A stretch of DNA of 64,000 nt. It comes from Xanthomonas theicola. Its GTDB lineage: Bacteria > Pseudomonadota > Gammaproteobacteria > Xanthomonadales > Xanthomonadaceae. Shown piece after piece: positions 38,320 through 47,951 of the stretch. The translations under genes were made by a program, and so were the position numbers. How positions within the stretch are numbered: position 1 is the first letter of the stretch; each line of letters begins with the position of its first letter. The stretch lies in assembly GCF_014236795.1 (NCBI RefSeq), contig NZ_CP049017.1:4537001-4601000 (forward strand), read 5' to 3'. The notes under the pieces are model-generated. The model was given only the letters and a program-made list of their open reading frames with translations. It ran no database searches and was not told the origin of the DNA.

Positions 38320-38538
38320 GTGTCCCCGCCGAAGCTGTTGCGTTGGGCGATGATCGTCCTCGTCGCGCTGGCCGCGGGGCCGGCCGGCGCGGGACCGCCT
38401 GAGCCGATCGTGCCGGTCAATGCGCGTTGCGCGGCGGAAGCGCGAGCTCGTCAGGCTGGAGCGGGCCGCTTCGTGCAAAGAGACAACTTCTGCGTCATAT
38501 CAGGACAAGCGCGCATTCTGCCGACTGCCGTAGCGTAA
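38320..38538 (+). pseudogene. Truncated secreted-protein gene after GH42
   Basis: A GTG at 38320 opens a frame beginning SPPKLLRWAMIVLVALAAGP with cleavage-site-like AGAGPPEPIVP, a plausible signal peptide. The sequence changes character near 38455-38470 and the frame ends within lower-GC, non-coding-looking DNA. A second 39-residue frame starts at 38283 in ATGA overlap with the GH42 stop. This is probably the 5' end of a third gene of the acquired cassette cut by a deletion junction. The identity of the full gene cannot be told. Confidence 0.4.
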
Positions 38539-39006
38539 CGGCTGGCCGACATTCCAAGCGTGTCTGGCATGTCCGTAGCCAGTCCCAATGCCGCGATTGT
38601 CACGGATTTGCCGCCATCACCCGCGCCTATTGCCGCCACGCTTTGAAGCGGAACCGTGAGTTCGGCCGTAACAGACACGACAGGGTGTGCGCTGTCGCTC
38701 CATACTGGCTCGCCAGTCGCCCCGCATCTGCTTGTCCTGTGGGCTGGTCAGGATGGCGTCGCAGTCGCCCGCCCACGCGCCTGGCGAACGTGCCCGGTAC
38801 GAAGAGCAGCCTCACAGCGACAACCAGCACCGAGCTGCCAGCGTTCGCCGAGAACCGCAGCATCATTCGCCCGAACAGCGTTCGACAATTGAAGGCACGG
38901 GTAGTATGGTTACGCAAGCGGAAACGACGAGAGAAAATGAATTCGCCAGCCAGCCGCTGTTCTGATGCCCTTCAAGCGCAGAGGATCAATGCAAAGGGAG
39001 TTGTCG
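38470..39006. other. Lower-GC junction DNA without recognisable gene
   Basis: About 540 bases, clearly less GC-rich than the flanks. Short frames exist on both strands but none has a recognisable domain. The segment marks the edge between the glycan cassette and an IS-rich region and probably represents imported intergenic DNA. Confidence 0.45.
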
Positions 39007-39168
39007 ATGAATCTCGAATTTGCAGACCCTAGCGTTTCCAGTTTTCGCAGTATTTTGGAAATTTCACTTATTGCATGTCTGGCGATGGCGGGGGCTCTCT
39101 GCGTGCTTTGGCCCAACGCAGCATCTGCCGGAAAAGCCTATGCAAGTTGCGGAAACAATTTGGGCTGA
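39007..39168 (+). CDS. Small hypothetical membrane/secreted protein
   Basis: A 53-residue frame starts MNLEFADPSVSSFRSILEIS behind AGGGAG at 38996-39001. It has one hydrophobic helix (LIACLAMAGALCVLWPNAAS), which could be a membrane anchor or signal. It overlaps the start of the next frame. Base composition is low in GC for this genome, suggesting transfer. No family recognised, and it may be a frameshifted 5' part of the next gene. Confidence 0.35.
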   Translation: MNLEFADPSVSSFRSILEISLIACLAMAGALCVLWPNAASAGKAYASCGNNLG

Positions 39169-39317
39169 ATTTCAGCCCGTGCTACAAGCGGATTTGCAGA
39201 GATTTGTGAAAAATAAAAAGCGCTTGCGCGGCCAAGCGTCCAAGATCGAGGTGCGGGCGACCTGCGATGACGCCTCCAGCATGGTCCTCGTCGATCTGGG
39301 TGAGGAATGCATGCCTA
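39137..39317 (+). pseudogene. Hypothetical gene truncated by the IS5-family insertion
   Basis: A frame starting at ATG 39137 (MQVAETIWAEFQPVLQADLQ) continues FVKNKKRLRGQASKIEVRAT and MVLVDLGEECMPR. It then enters the left end of the IS at about 39317, where the last residues GLNNSL are IS-encoded. The balanced acidic/basic composition looks like a real small cytoplasmic protein whose 3' end has been displaced. It may originally have been joined to the preceding membrane ORF. Function unknown. Confidence 0.4.
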
Positions 39318-40482
39318 GGGATGGTCTGAACAACTCCCTCTGATCCTGCGACAATCGTACAAAGCCCAACAGGACAACGACGATGCAATTGTCTTTCGGC
39401 GACGCGGAGTACAACGGCAAGCGCAAGCAGACGCGGCGCGAAAGGTTGCTGGCCGAGATGGATCAGGTGGTGCCGTGGAAAGACCTGCTGGCGCTGATCG
39501 CGCCGCACTATCCGAAGTCGGGCCATCCGGGCCGTCAGCCGTACCCGCTGGAGACAATGCTGCGCATCCACTTTCTGCAGCAGTGGTACGCACTGAGCGA
39601 CCCGGGCGCGGAAGAAGCCTTGTACGACACGGCGTCGATGCGCCGTTTCGCCAGGATCGGCGGGTTGGATGAGGTGCCGGACGAGACCACGATCCTCAAC
39701 TTCCGCCGGTTGCTGGAGACGCACGATCTGGCGCGCACGCTGTTCAACCGGGTCAACGCGCACCTATCGCGCAAGGGCCAGAGCCTGCGCGGCGGCACCA
39801 TCGTGGACGCCACGATCATTGCCGCGCCCAGCTCGACCAAGAACAAGAACGGCGAGCGCGACCCGGAAATGCACCAGACCAAGAAGGGCAATCAGTACTA
39901 CTTCGGGATGAAAGCGCACATCGGCGTGGACGATGAGTCCGGGCTGGTGCACCACTTGGAATGCACGGCGGCCAACGCCGCAGATATCACCCAGGCGCAC
40001 AAGCTGCTGCACGGCAAGGAAGACACGGTATGCGGCGACAGCGGCTACACCGGGCTGGCCAAGCGCGAGGAGATGGCGAGCAAGCGCAAGCTGCGCTATC
40101 TGATCGCGGAGAAGCCCTCGAAGCTGAAGCAGATCAAGAGCAAGCGCGAATTGAAGTGGGCACAGCGCTGGGAGCACGCCAAGGCCAGCCTGAGGGCGAA
40201 GGTGGAGCATCCGTTCCGGGTGATCAAGCGCCAGTTTGGCTACGTCAAGGTGCGCTATCGCGGCCTGGCGAAGAACACGGCGCAAGTGCTGACGCTGTTT
40301 GCGCTGTCGAACCTGTGGCTGAAGCGAAAGCAGTTGCTGCCTGTCGTGGGGAGGGTGTGCCTGTAATCCGGGAAATACCCCGGAAATGCGCCGGAAACGG
40401 CGAAAAACCGAGGGTCTGAGCGCCGTGGGCGTGGTCGATATGGCTTGCCTCATCCTCCGACCGCGTTGATCAGACTATCCCT
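39317..40482 (+). mobile_element. IS5-family insertion sequence, apparently intact
   Basis: The ends are imperfect inverted repeats: AGGGATGGTCTGAACAAC at 39317-39334 and GTTGATCAGACTATCCCT at 40465-40482. Both flanks show CTA/TAA next to the repeat, as expected for a short TNA-type duplication. The element holds one long transposase gene. The 3' end between 40366 and 40482 is non-coding. Confidence 0.8.
39383..40366 (+). CDS. IS5-family transposase
   Basis: The 327-residue protein has the DUF772 N-terminal domain (QLSFGDAEYNGKRKQTRRER, YPLETMLRIHFLQQWYALSD) and the DDE domain. GTIVDATIIAAPSSTKNKNG carries the first Asp, HKLLHGKEDTVCGDSGYTGL the second, and VEHPFRVIKRQFGYVKVRYR the Glu region. 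No frameshift or stop interrupts it, so it is probably functional and could act on related ends elsewhere. Confidence 0.92.
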   Translation: MQLSFGDAEYNGKRKQTRRERLLAEMDQVVPWKDLLALIAPHYPKSGHPGRQPYPLETMLRIHFLQQWYALSDPGAEEALYDTASMRRFARIGGLDEVPDETTILNFRRLLETHDLARTLFNRVNAHLSRKGQSLRGGTIVDATIIAAPSSTKNKNGERDPEMHQTKKGNQYYFGMKAHIGVDDESGLVHHLECTAANAADITQAHKLLHGKEDTVCGDSGYTGLAKREEMASKRKLRYLIAEKPSKLKQIKSKRELKWAQRWEHAKASLRAKVEHPFRVIKRQFGYVKVRYRGLAKNTAQVLTLFALSNLWLKRKQLLPVVGRVCL

Positions 40483-40551
40483 AAATGAATAAAAATCTTC
40501 ACGGGCAGCCTGGGCGATGCTATCGACGAATTAAGCATGGGGGCGAATTAG

Positions 40552-40566
40552 GGCCTGTTAACACTA
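40552..40566. repeat. Solitary end of the 20357-type IS5 element
   Basis: GGCCTGTTAACACTA at 40552-40566 is identical to the end (complement strand) of the IS5-family element at 20357-21169. No transposase accompanies it. It directly precedes the IS200/IS605 left end and is probably the scar of an earlier insertion whose body was lost. Confidence 0.6.
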
Positions 40567-40570
40567 AACC

Positions 40571-41222
40571 AACCTGAGAGTTCCCCCGGCTCTGCCGGGG
40601 AGGCAGTAGAAGTTTGACGTATCCGGGAGTCCATCCCGGAGACTCCGCAACGTGAGCGGCCAAGCACACGAGACGGAGAAACCGAGATGGATGAGTTTGA
40701 GAGCTTAAGTCACACCAGGTGGGAGTGTCTGTACCACGTTGTGTTCATACCGAAGTGTCGCCGTAAGACACTGTATGTGGGTCTGAGGAAGCATCTAGGA
40801 GAGGTGTTCCGGCGATTGGCCGAGCAGAAGGAGAGCCGGGTCGAGGAGGGCCATCTGATGCCAGATCACGTCCATATGCTGTTGAAGATTCCGCCGAAGT
40901 AGGCGGTGTCGCAGGTGGTGGGCTATATCAAGGGCAAGAGCGCCATCCACCTAGCGCGGGTGTATGTGGAGCGGAAGCGGAACTTTGTAGGGCAGAGCTT
41001 CTGGGCGCGAGGTTACTTCGTTACGAGGGTAGGTTGGGATGAAGGGTTGATCGGGGCATACATCCAGAACCAAGAGGCGGAAGATCGGCGCTTGGACCAA
41101 TTGCAGTTGCTGAGGTAGTCGGCCACCTTCAGGTGGCCCTAACAAGGGAGGCGCGTAGCGCTCCCGCAGCCGCTTTGAGCGGCTCACATCTCTAAAGCCC
41201 CCGGCTTTGCCGGGGGATATTT
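40571..41222 (+). mobile_element. IS200/IS605-family element
   Basis: No terminal inverted repeats are present. Instead subterminal hairpins are found at both ends: CCCCGGC-TCT-GCCGGGG at 40584-40600 and CCCCCGGC-TTT-GCCGGGGG at 41198-41216. These are typical of elements moved as single strands by a Y1 transposase. The internal gene has a premature stop, so the copy is probably not autonomous, though its ends could be used in trans. Confidence 0.8.
40687..41118 (+). pseudogene. tnpA: IS200/IS605 TnpA (Y1 transposase) with amber stop
   Basis: The frame reads MDEFESLSHTRWECLYHVVF to HLMPDHVHMLLKIPPK and then meets TAG at 40900-40902. It continues in the same frame as SQVVGYIKGKSAIHLARVY, FWARGYFVTRVGWDEG and AYIQNQEAEDRRLDQLQLLR. 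The usual residue at the stop is Tyr (PPKYAVSQV), so one base change (TAC or TAT to TAG) explains it. The HUH motif HVHML is before the stop and the catalytic Tyr (in AYIQNQ) after it, so the truncated product is inactive. Confidence 0.88.
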
Positions 41223-41232
41223 ACTCGGATAG

Positions 41233-43098
<1,866 letters not shown>

Positions 43099-43112
43099 GC
43101 GCCGCCCCCGGT

Positions 43113-43158
43113 ACGACCGACGCACGGCCATCTGTCCGGATGGCCGTGCGTCGGTCGT
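43113..43158. terminator. Strong hairpin downstream of the M4 protease
   Basis: A perfect 19-base stem (ACGACCGACGCACGGCCAT) with the 8-base loop CTGTCCGG lies 15 bases after the protease stop. There is no clear T-run, as is common in this GC-rich lineage, but the position and stability fit a bidirectional transcription terminator. Confidence 0.7.
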
Positions 43159-43658
43159 GCGGGTCTGCGGCGGCGTCCGGTCCGGCCCCTCGCTCGCCTT
43201 GCTGCGGCATCTGCTCGCATGGCAGGGCATGTTCGGACGTCCCGGTCGTCCACGGCCGCGGCAGCGACCGGGGGCCTGATCGAAAAGCGCCAGCAGCTGC
43301 GCGTGCCGCGTGAGCGCATCGCCGGTTTCGAACCGGCCGCGCCCGCGCCGGCCGTTCCCGGAACGGCGCCGCAGACCGGCGGGATCAACGGCAAGCGCCC
43401 GAGCAGGAAGGATGCGCGGCGCGCGGCCAATGCGCAGGGCGGCGGCGGGTCGCCATGCAGGATCGATCGCGGCCGCGGCGCCGGTTCGCGGCCGCTGGCC
43501 CGAGCGGACCGGGCGCGGCTGCCGCCAGGGACCGCGGCGCCGGCCATCGTGCAAGGCGCTCGTCGCGCGCGATCGCAAGGCACTCGCCGGTCCCGTCCGT
43601 CGCGGCGGATGGCCCCAGGCCATCCGCGTCGCGGCCGTCGGCGATGCGCGGCCCGCCC
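43159..43658. other. Gene-free stretch between the protease and DUF6172 gene
   Basis: About 500 bases. Open frames are present on both strands but give Arg/Ala/Pro-rich translations without domains. No repeat or hairpin beyond the terminator was noticed. Confidence 0.45.
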
Positions 43659-43979
43659 TCAAGCGTCGAACGGATCGGCCGCGGCATCGCCCTTCGGCCG
43701 CGGCGTGCGCCTGCCCGCCTTGCTGCGGATTTCCACGTAGAACTGGCTGCCGCCAGCGGCGACCAGTGCGTCGATCGCGCGCAGCAGCTCGGCAGGCGGC
43801 ACCACCGCGGCGCTGGCCTCGTCGGCGCCGAACAGCGTGTCGAAGTCCCAGTAGTCGGCGCCGGCCGGCAGGGTCTTGCGGCGTTCGCGGCGGATGTACT
43901 TGCGGATGTCGTGCTTGCTGGCGTCGAGCAGACGATCGGGATGCTTGCCTTCGATGCGGAGCTGGTAGGTCTTCTTCAT
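43659..43979 (-). CDS. DUF6172 family protein
   Basis: The 106-residue cytoplasmic protein starts MKKTYQLRIEGKHPDRLLDA and has the conserved SKHDIRKYIRRERRKTLP, ADYWDFDTLFGAD and GGSQFYVEIRSKAGRR. These match a small conserved proteobacterial family (DUF6172) of unknown function. A long N-terminal extension is possible in the open frame, but it has no conserved character and the MKKT start is typical. It is flanked by decayed genes. Confidence 0.8.
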   Translation of the reverse strand: MKKTYQLRIEGKHPDRLLDASKHDIRKYIRRERRKTLPAGADYWDFDTLFGADEASAAVVPPAELLRAIDALVAAGGSQFYVEIRSKAGRRTPRPKGDAAADPFDA

Positions 43980-44089
43980 TGCGGGAGGGTCCTGGAAAGA
44001 GGGAGCGCGGCGGCGGCGCAAGCGCGCGGGCCTGCCGGCGGCCGTGCGTGCACGGCGGGCCGCCATGGTGCCAGAACCCGGCCTTGCTG

Positions 44090-44637
44090 CGGATTGGCCG
44101 ATGATCGGCGCCCGGCGCACGCCGGTAACGCCTCCGCTTACGGCCATGGCGACGACGACGCCAGTTGGCAGGCCGGATTCGACATCGACCTGATGGCCGC
44201 GGTGCGCTGCAATCACGCCGCACTGCCGCTGCGGCGCGCCAGCGGCCACGGCGGCATCCTCAACATCAGCTCGATCGACGCACTGCGGCCGACGCCGCGG
44301 GTGCCGGCGTACTCGGCGGCGAAGCCCGCGCTCCACCGCGACACGACTACACGGGCGGCCGGACTGGCGCGCGAGCGGATCCGGGCCAAGGCGATCGCGC
44401 CCGACTCGATCGCGTTCCCCCGGCGGCCGATGGGACCAGCGCCGGGAGCAACGGCCGGCGCTGTACCGGCGCCTCCGGGCGGCATTGGGTTCGGCAGTCC
44501 CGGCACGCTGGAGGAGATCGCCCACGCCGTACTGTTCCTGGCCGCGCCGCAGGCGCGCTGGAGCGCCGGGCAGATACTGGCGGTGGACGGCGGGCCGTCG
44601 CTGGGCGCCCGACACCGGTACGAAGTCACGCGCATGG
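44090..44637 (+). pseudogene. Degenerate short-chain dehydrogenase/reductase
   Basis: The plus-strand frame retains DIDLMAAVRCNHAALPL, GGILNISSIDALRPTPRVPA, YSAAKPALH (the YxxxK pair), TLEEIAHAVLFLAAPQARWS and GQILAVDGG. The N-terminal Rossmann loop (TGxxxGIG) and NNAG are missing. The strand after YSAAK has several unusual substitutions (HRDTTTR). There is no plausible start codon. It is a 5'-truncated SDR pseudogene whose nearest intact family members would be about 250 residues. Confidence 0.7.
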
Positions 44638-44756
44638 CGCGCCGGCGACCGTGCAAGCCGGCTCAGCCCGACCGCTGCCGCGACCGGGCAACCCAACGCC
44701 TCCGCCCGTCGCGGTTGAAACCGCGCCGACAGCGGTCCTCCGCATCCCCGGCAACC

Positions 44757-44783
44757 CTGTAGGAGGGGCTCCAGCCCGACCGC
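44757..44783. repeat. REP-family half-site
   Basis: CTGTAGGAGGGGCTCCAGCC followed by CGACCGC matches one arm of the REP family seen at 4701 and 61640. It lies between the SDR pseudogene and the Rossmann-fold pseudogene. Confidence 0.6.
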
Positions 44784-44874
44784 TTTCCGCGACCGGACCG
44801 CGCGCGTCCGCCCGAATGCGCTCGCGCACGCCCCGACCGCATGCCAACAGCTGCAGGAACGCTGCCGCCGCAGG

Positions 44875-45506
44875 TCATTGCGCCAGCTGCGCCGCATCCA
44901 CCACCTGGACCCCGGCGCGCGGATGCACGGCGTGGGCGACCAGCGCGGCGGCGATGCAGGTGGCGGGACTGATCCGGTAGCGCCGCGGCAACCGCGGGCC
45001 CAGCACCCCGAGCACGGCGGCGGCGCGTTCGGCGGCACGCGGTTGCGCGGGCTCGCCGCCGATCAGCCCCGGCCGTATCAGCGCCAACGCGGGGTAACCC
45101 AGCGCCTGCAGATCGCGTTCCAGTTCGTCCTTGACCCGGTTGTAGAACAAACGCGCATGCGGATCGGCGCCCATCGCCGAAGTCAGCGCGAACGCCGTGG
45201 CCCCGTGCTGCCGCGCCAGCCGCGCGATCGCCAGCGGATAGGCATGGTCGACGCGGCGGAACGCCTCGCGCGAGCCCGCCTGGCGCATCGTGGTGCCGAG
45301 CGCGCAGATCGCCGCGTCGGCTCGCCACCACCGCGCCTGCGCCGGCAACCGGTCGAAGTCCACGAGCCGGTTGTACAGCTTGGGGTGGACAGCGCCCAGC
45401 GCGCGCCGGGTCGGCGCGACCACGGCGCCGCACGCCGGCGCGGCGAGCAATTGCGCCAGCACGTGACGGCCGACCAGGCCGGTGGCGCCGGCGAGCAGGA
45501 TCTCAT
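44875..45506 (-). pseudogene. NAD(P)-binding Rossmann-fold protein, frameshift at start
   Basis: The body resembles YwnB/HTATIP2-like NAD(P)-binding proteins: EILLAGATGLVGRHVLAQLL, AAICALGTTMRQAGSREAF, GATAFALTSAMGADPHARLF and ALIRPGLIGGEPAQPR. The natural ATG at 45506 reads ATGAGATCC and is one base out of phase with the nucleotide-binding EILLAGATG; an original ATGAAGATCCTG would restore MKILLAGATG. The first in-frame start is GTG 45462, which would delete the glycine loop. The gene is probably inactive unless the indel is a sequencing error. Confidence 0.65.
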
Positions 45507-45669
45507 CGGAGCGTCTCTGTGCGGGGTGGAGAAGCCGCGACTATCGTAGGTGCGCAGGCAAGGCGCCGTCGCTGCACGGTCGCCGCGGTCGCCGCGCCGC
45601 GGCTTGTACGCCACAATGGCCGGCCATCGCGCCGCCCGGCGCCGCTGCAGCCAACCGAGGAGCCGTTCG

Positions 45670-46596
45670 ATGTTCGTGGTGTGTGGAGAGGCCCTGTACG
45701 ACATCTTCATCGACGGCTACGCCGGCACCTCGGTCGGCATGACCGCGCGGCAGGGCGGTTCGCCGTTCAACGTGGCGATCGGCCTGGCCCGGCTGGGCAC
45801 GGCGTCGGCGCTGTTCGCCGGCCTGTCCGCCGACCCGCTCGGCCGCCAGCTGCGCGGCACCCTCGAACGCGAAGGCGTGGCGCTGGCGCACTGCGTCGAC
45901 AAGGCCGAGGCGACCACCCTGGTGATGGTCGCGCTGGACGCGCACGGCGTACCCAACTATTCGTTCTACGGCACCGGCTGCGCCGATCGCGCGCTGACCA
46001 TGGCCGACCTGCCGGTGCTCGATGCCGCGGTCGGCGGCCTGCATTTCGGCTCCTATACCTTGGTCGCCGAGACCACCGCCAGCACCTTCCAGGCCCTGGC
46101 CGAACGCGAGCGCACGCGGCGGCTGATCTCGCTGGACCCGAACGTGCGGCCGACGGTGGAGCCGGACATGGCGGTGTGGCGGGCGCGGCTGGCGCGCTGG
46201 ATCGCGCTGGCGCACGTGGTCAAGGTCAGCCAGGAGGACATCGAGCTGCTGTACCCGCAGCAGGACCCGTTCGCGATCGCGCGCGGCTGGCTGCAGCACG
46301 GCCCCTCGCTGGTGGTGATGACCCTGGGCGGTGCCGGCGCGGTGGCCTGGAGCGGCGATGCCGAGGCGCGCGTGCCTGGCCGCGCGGTGCGGGTGGCCGA
46401 TACCGTCGGCGCCGGCGACAGCTTCCAGGCCGCCCTGCTGCACCAGTTGCCCGACCTGGCCGCGCTCGCCGCGCTGGGCCGGTCGGCGGCGGCGCTGCAG
46501 CCGTTGCTGGCGTTCTGCGTGGCGGCGGCGGCGATCAACTGCACCCGCGCCGGCGCCAACCCGCCCAGCCTGGACGAGGTCCGCGCCGCGTTCTGA
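45670..46596 (+). CDS. PfkB-family carbohydrate kinase
   Basis: The 308-residue kinase has the ribokinase fold. The N-terminal signature is RQGGSPFNVAIGLARLG (about 31-47), with YSFYGTGCADRALT and VVKVSQEDIELLYPQQDPFA in the body. The C-terminal signature DTVGAGDSFQAALL carries the catalytic Asp250. It resembles fructokinase-type members and would phosphorylate a sugar with ATP in the cytoplasm. The short 45550 upstream extension is out of character, so MFVVCGEALYDIF is the start. No linked sugar importer or regulator identifies the substrate. Confidence 0.88.
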   Translation: MFVVCGEALYDIFIDGYAGTSVGMTARQGGSPFNVAIGLARLGTASALFAGLSADPLGRQLRGTLEREGVALAHCVDKAEATTLVMVALDAHGVPNYSFYGTGCADRALTMADLPVLDAAVGGLHFGSYTLVAETTASTFQALAERERTRRLISLDPNVRPTVEPDMAVWRARLARWIALAHVVKVSQEDIELLYPQQDPFAIARGWLQHGPSLVVMTLGGAGAVAWSGDAEARVPGRAVRVADTVGAGDSFQAALLHQLPDLAALAALGRSAAALQPLLAFCVAAAAINCTRAGANPPSLDEVRAAF

Positions 46597-46643
46597 GGGG
46601 CATCGTCCATTCCAGGGCGGATCGCCTTTCCTGCGCGTTCGGC

Positions 46644-47219
46644 ATGAAACCGAACGCCGGGTGTCTATATGATGAGCCGACTGCCGACCTCGAGACATCG
46701 GCCGGGAAACGTCCATTGATCGACTTGTCCGACATTGCCCTGCGTCTCGGAGCCGCCGCCCTGGCCGGCGCCGCGATCGGGTTGAACCGCGATCTGCACG
46801 GCAAACCCATCGGGATCCGCACGCTGGGACTGGTCGGCCTGGCCACCGCGATGGTGGTCGTGCTGGCCGATCCGATCGGCAACGGCGGCTTCACCGATGC
46901 CGGCAGCCGCGTCATCCAGGGCATCCTGACTGGCATCGGTTTTCTCGGGGCCGGGGTGATCTATCAGACCCAGAAGCATGTCCGGGTTCACGGCCTCACC
47001 AGCGCTGCCTGCGCCTGGTTCACGGCGTGCGTCGGCATCATGTGCGGCGCCGGCCATTGGCGGATCGTGGCCGTGTCCCTGGTCATCGCGTTCGTCATTC
47101 TGCTGTTCGGCGGCCGCGTCGAACGCGTCCTGCACAAGGTCCTCGGCGGCAAAGCGGAGCCTGCGCCAGCGACTCCCGATCAGTCGTCGGACAGCGGGCC
47201 GCACCAGCCCGGCAAGTAG
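46644..47219 (+). CDS. MgtC/SapB family membrane protein
   Basis: The product is 191 residues from ATG 46644. The conserved MgtC core begins LIDLSDIALRLGAAALAGAA at residue 25, so the TTG at 46716 may be the real start. IGLNRDLHGKPIGIRTLGLV, GILTGIGFLGAGVIYQ and VHGLTSAACAWFTACVGIMC are typical, with four or five membrane helices. MgtC proteins modulate the F-ATPase and help growth under low magnesium in several bacteria; the role here is not established. Its 3' end overlaps the convergent ParB-like gene by 40 bases. Confidence 0.82.
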   Translation: MKPNAGCLYDEPTADLETSAGKRPLIDLSDIALRLGAAALAGAAIGLNRDLHGKPIGIRTLGLVGLATAMVVVLADPIGNGGFTDAGSRVIQGILTGIGFLGAGVIYQTQKHVRVHGLTSAACAWFTACVGIMCGAGHWRIVAVSLVIAFVILLFGGRVERVLHKVLGGKAEPAPATPDQSSDSGPHQPGK

Positions 47220-47806
47220 CTCGCGTCCTTGCTCCTGGCGATCGCGAGCGCGGCTTCCACGGCGCGGGCGAAATCGGCTTCGACCTCGCGGCGCGGCAGC
47301 TGGCGGCGGAACAGGTCGGCCCACAGGAATTCGCTGAATGGGGCGGTGTCCTTGGCAAAGCCTCCAGCGCGCCTGACCTCGCCGGCAACACTGCGGTAGG
47401 GATCGTCCTTCAGGTCCGCGATCGACGTCGGGATCGCCTTGAAGGGACGGCGTTCACCCTTGGCGTCATAGGGATAGGCCCAGTGCAGATGATCCAGAAC
47501 GCCCCAGAACGCGGCCTTGTCGACGACGCTGAGATCGGCGATCACGCTGACCAGGATGTCCTTCACCCCTTCGTCGTGCAACGCCCGCGCGAGATGGTGG
47601 TGGTCGACGACGTAATACTTGCCGTCCGGCCCCAGCACGACCGGAATCATGTGCTTGCCGAGCAGTTCAGCCTGTTTGCGTTTGGACTTGTGGGCGCGCC
47701 AGCGCTTGCGCTTTTCCTTCACCTCGCGCATCCCCACCGTCATCTGCGTGGGACGCAGCGACAGGATCGGTACGGGTTGCAGGATCGGTTCCCGGGCAGT
47801 GGCCAT
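47180..47806 (-). CDS. ParB-like nuclease-domain (ParBc_2 type) protein
   Basis: The 208-residue cytoplasmic protein has PILSLRPTQMTVGMREVKEK near the N-terminus and GPDGKYYVVDHHHLARALHD at about 59-78, the ParB-like core. LDHLHWAYPYDAKGERRPFK and LPRREVEADFARAVEAALAI follow, and the tail SKDASYLPGW is conserved in the family. It is not a chromosome-partition ParB: no HTH domain and no parA partner. Homologues are small stand-alone proteins of unknown role, some related to sulfiredoxin-like folds. It is convergent with the MgtC gene and their ends overlap. Confidence 0.75.
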   Translation of the reverse strand: MATAREPILQPVPILSLRPTQMTVGMREVKEKRKRWRAHKSKRKQAELLGKHMIPVVLGPDGKYYVVDHHHLARALHDEGVKDILVSVIADLSVVDKAAFWGVLDHLHWAYPYDAKGERRPFKAIPTSIADLKDDPYRSVAGEVRRAGGFAKDTAPFSEFLWADLFRRQLPRREVEADFARAVEAALAIARSKDASYLPGWCGPLSDD

Positions 47807-47951
47807 GGCGTTCTGGGTCTCCGTGGATCGATGGTGTCGCGCCCGCGCCCATGCGACGACGTCATGCTAGCTTAAGCGCGGGCCATCGGCGCCGATATCC
47901 TGTTCCTGATGTCGCCACGGGCGGCGCGTTTACTTGGGAGGAGGCGTCAGC

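Noticed and set aside
33185..38478. Long minus-strand open frames opposite the DUF5695 and GH42 genes
   Set aside because: They are antisense to genes with recognised domains and show no domain or plausible start themselves.
43219..43740. Open frames on both strands between the protease and the DUF6172 gene
   Set aside because: Translations are low complexity, with no start context or domain.
47180..47806. Chromosome or plasmid partition ParB
   Set aside because: There is no HTH domain, no parA partner and no parS-like site; only the small ParB-like core is present.
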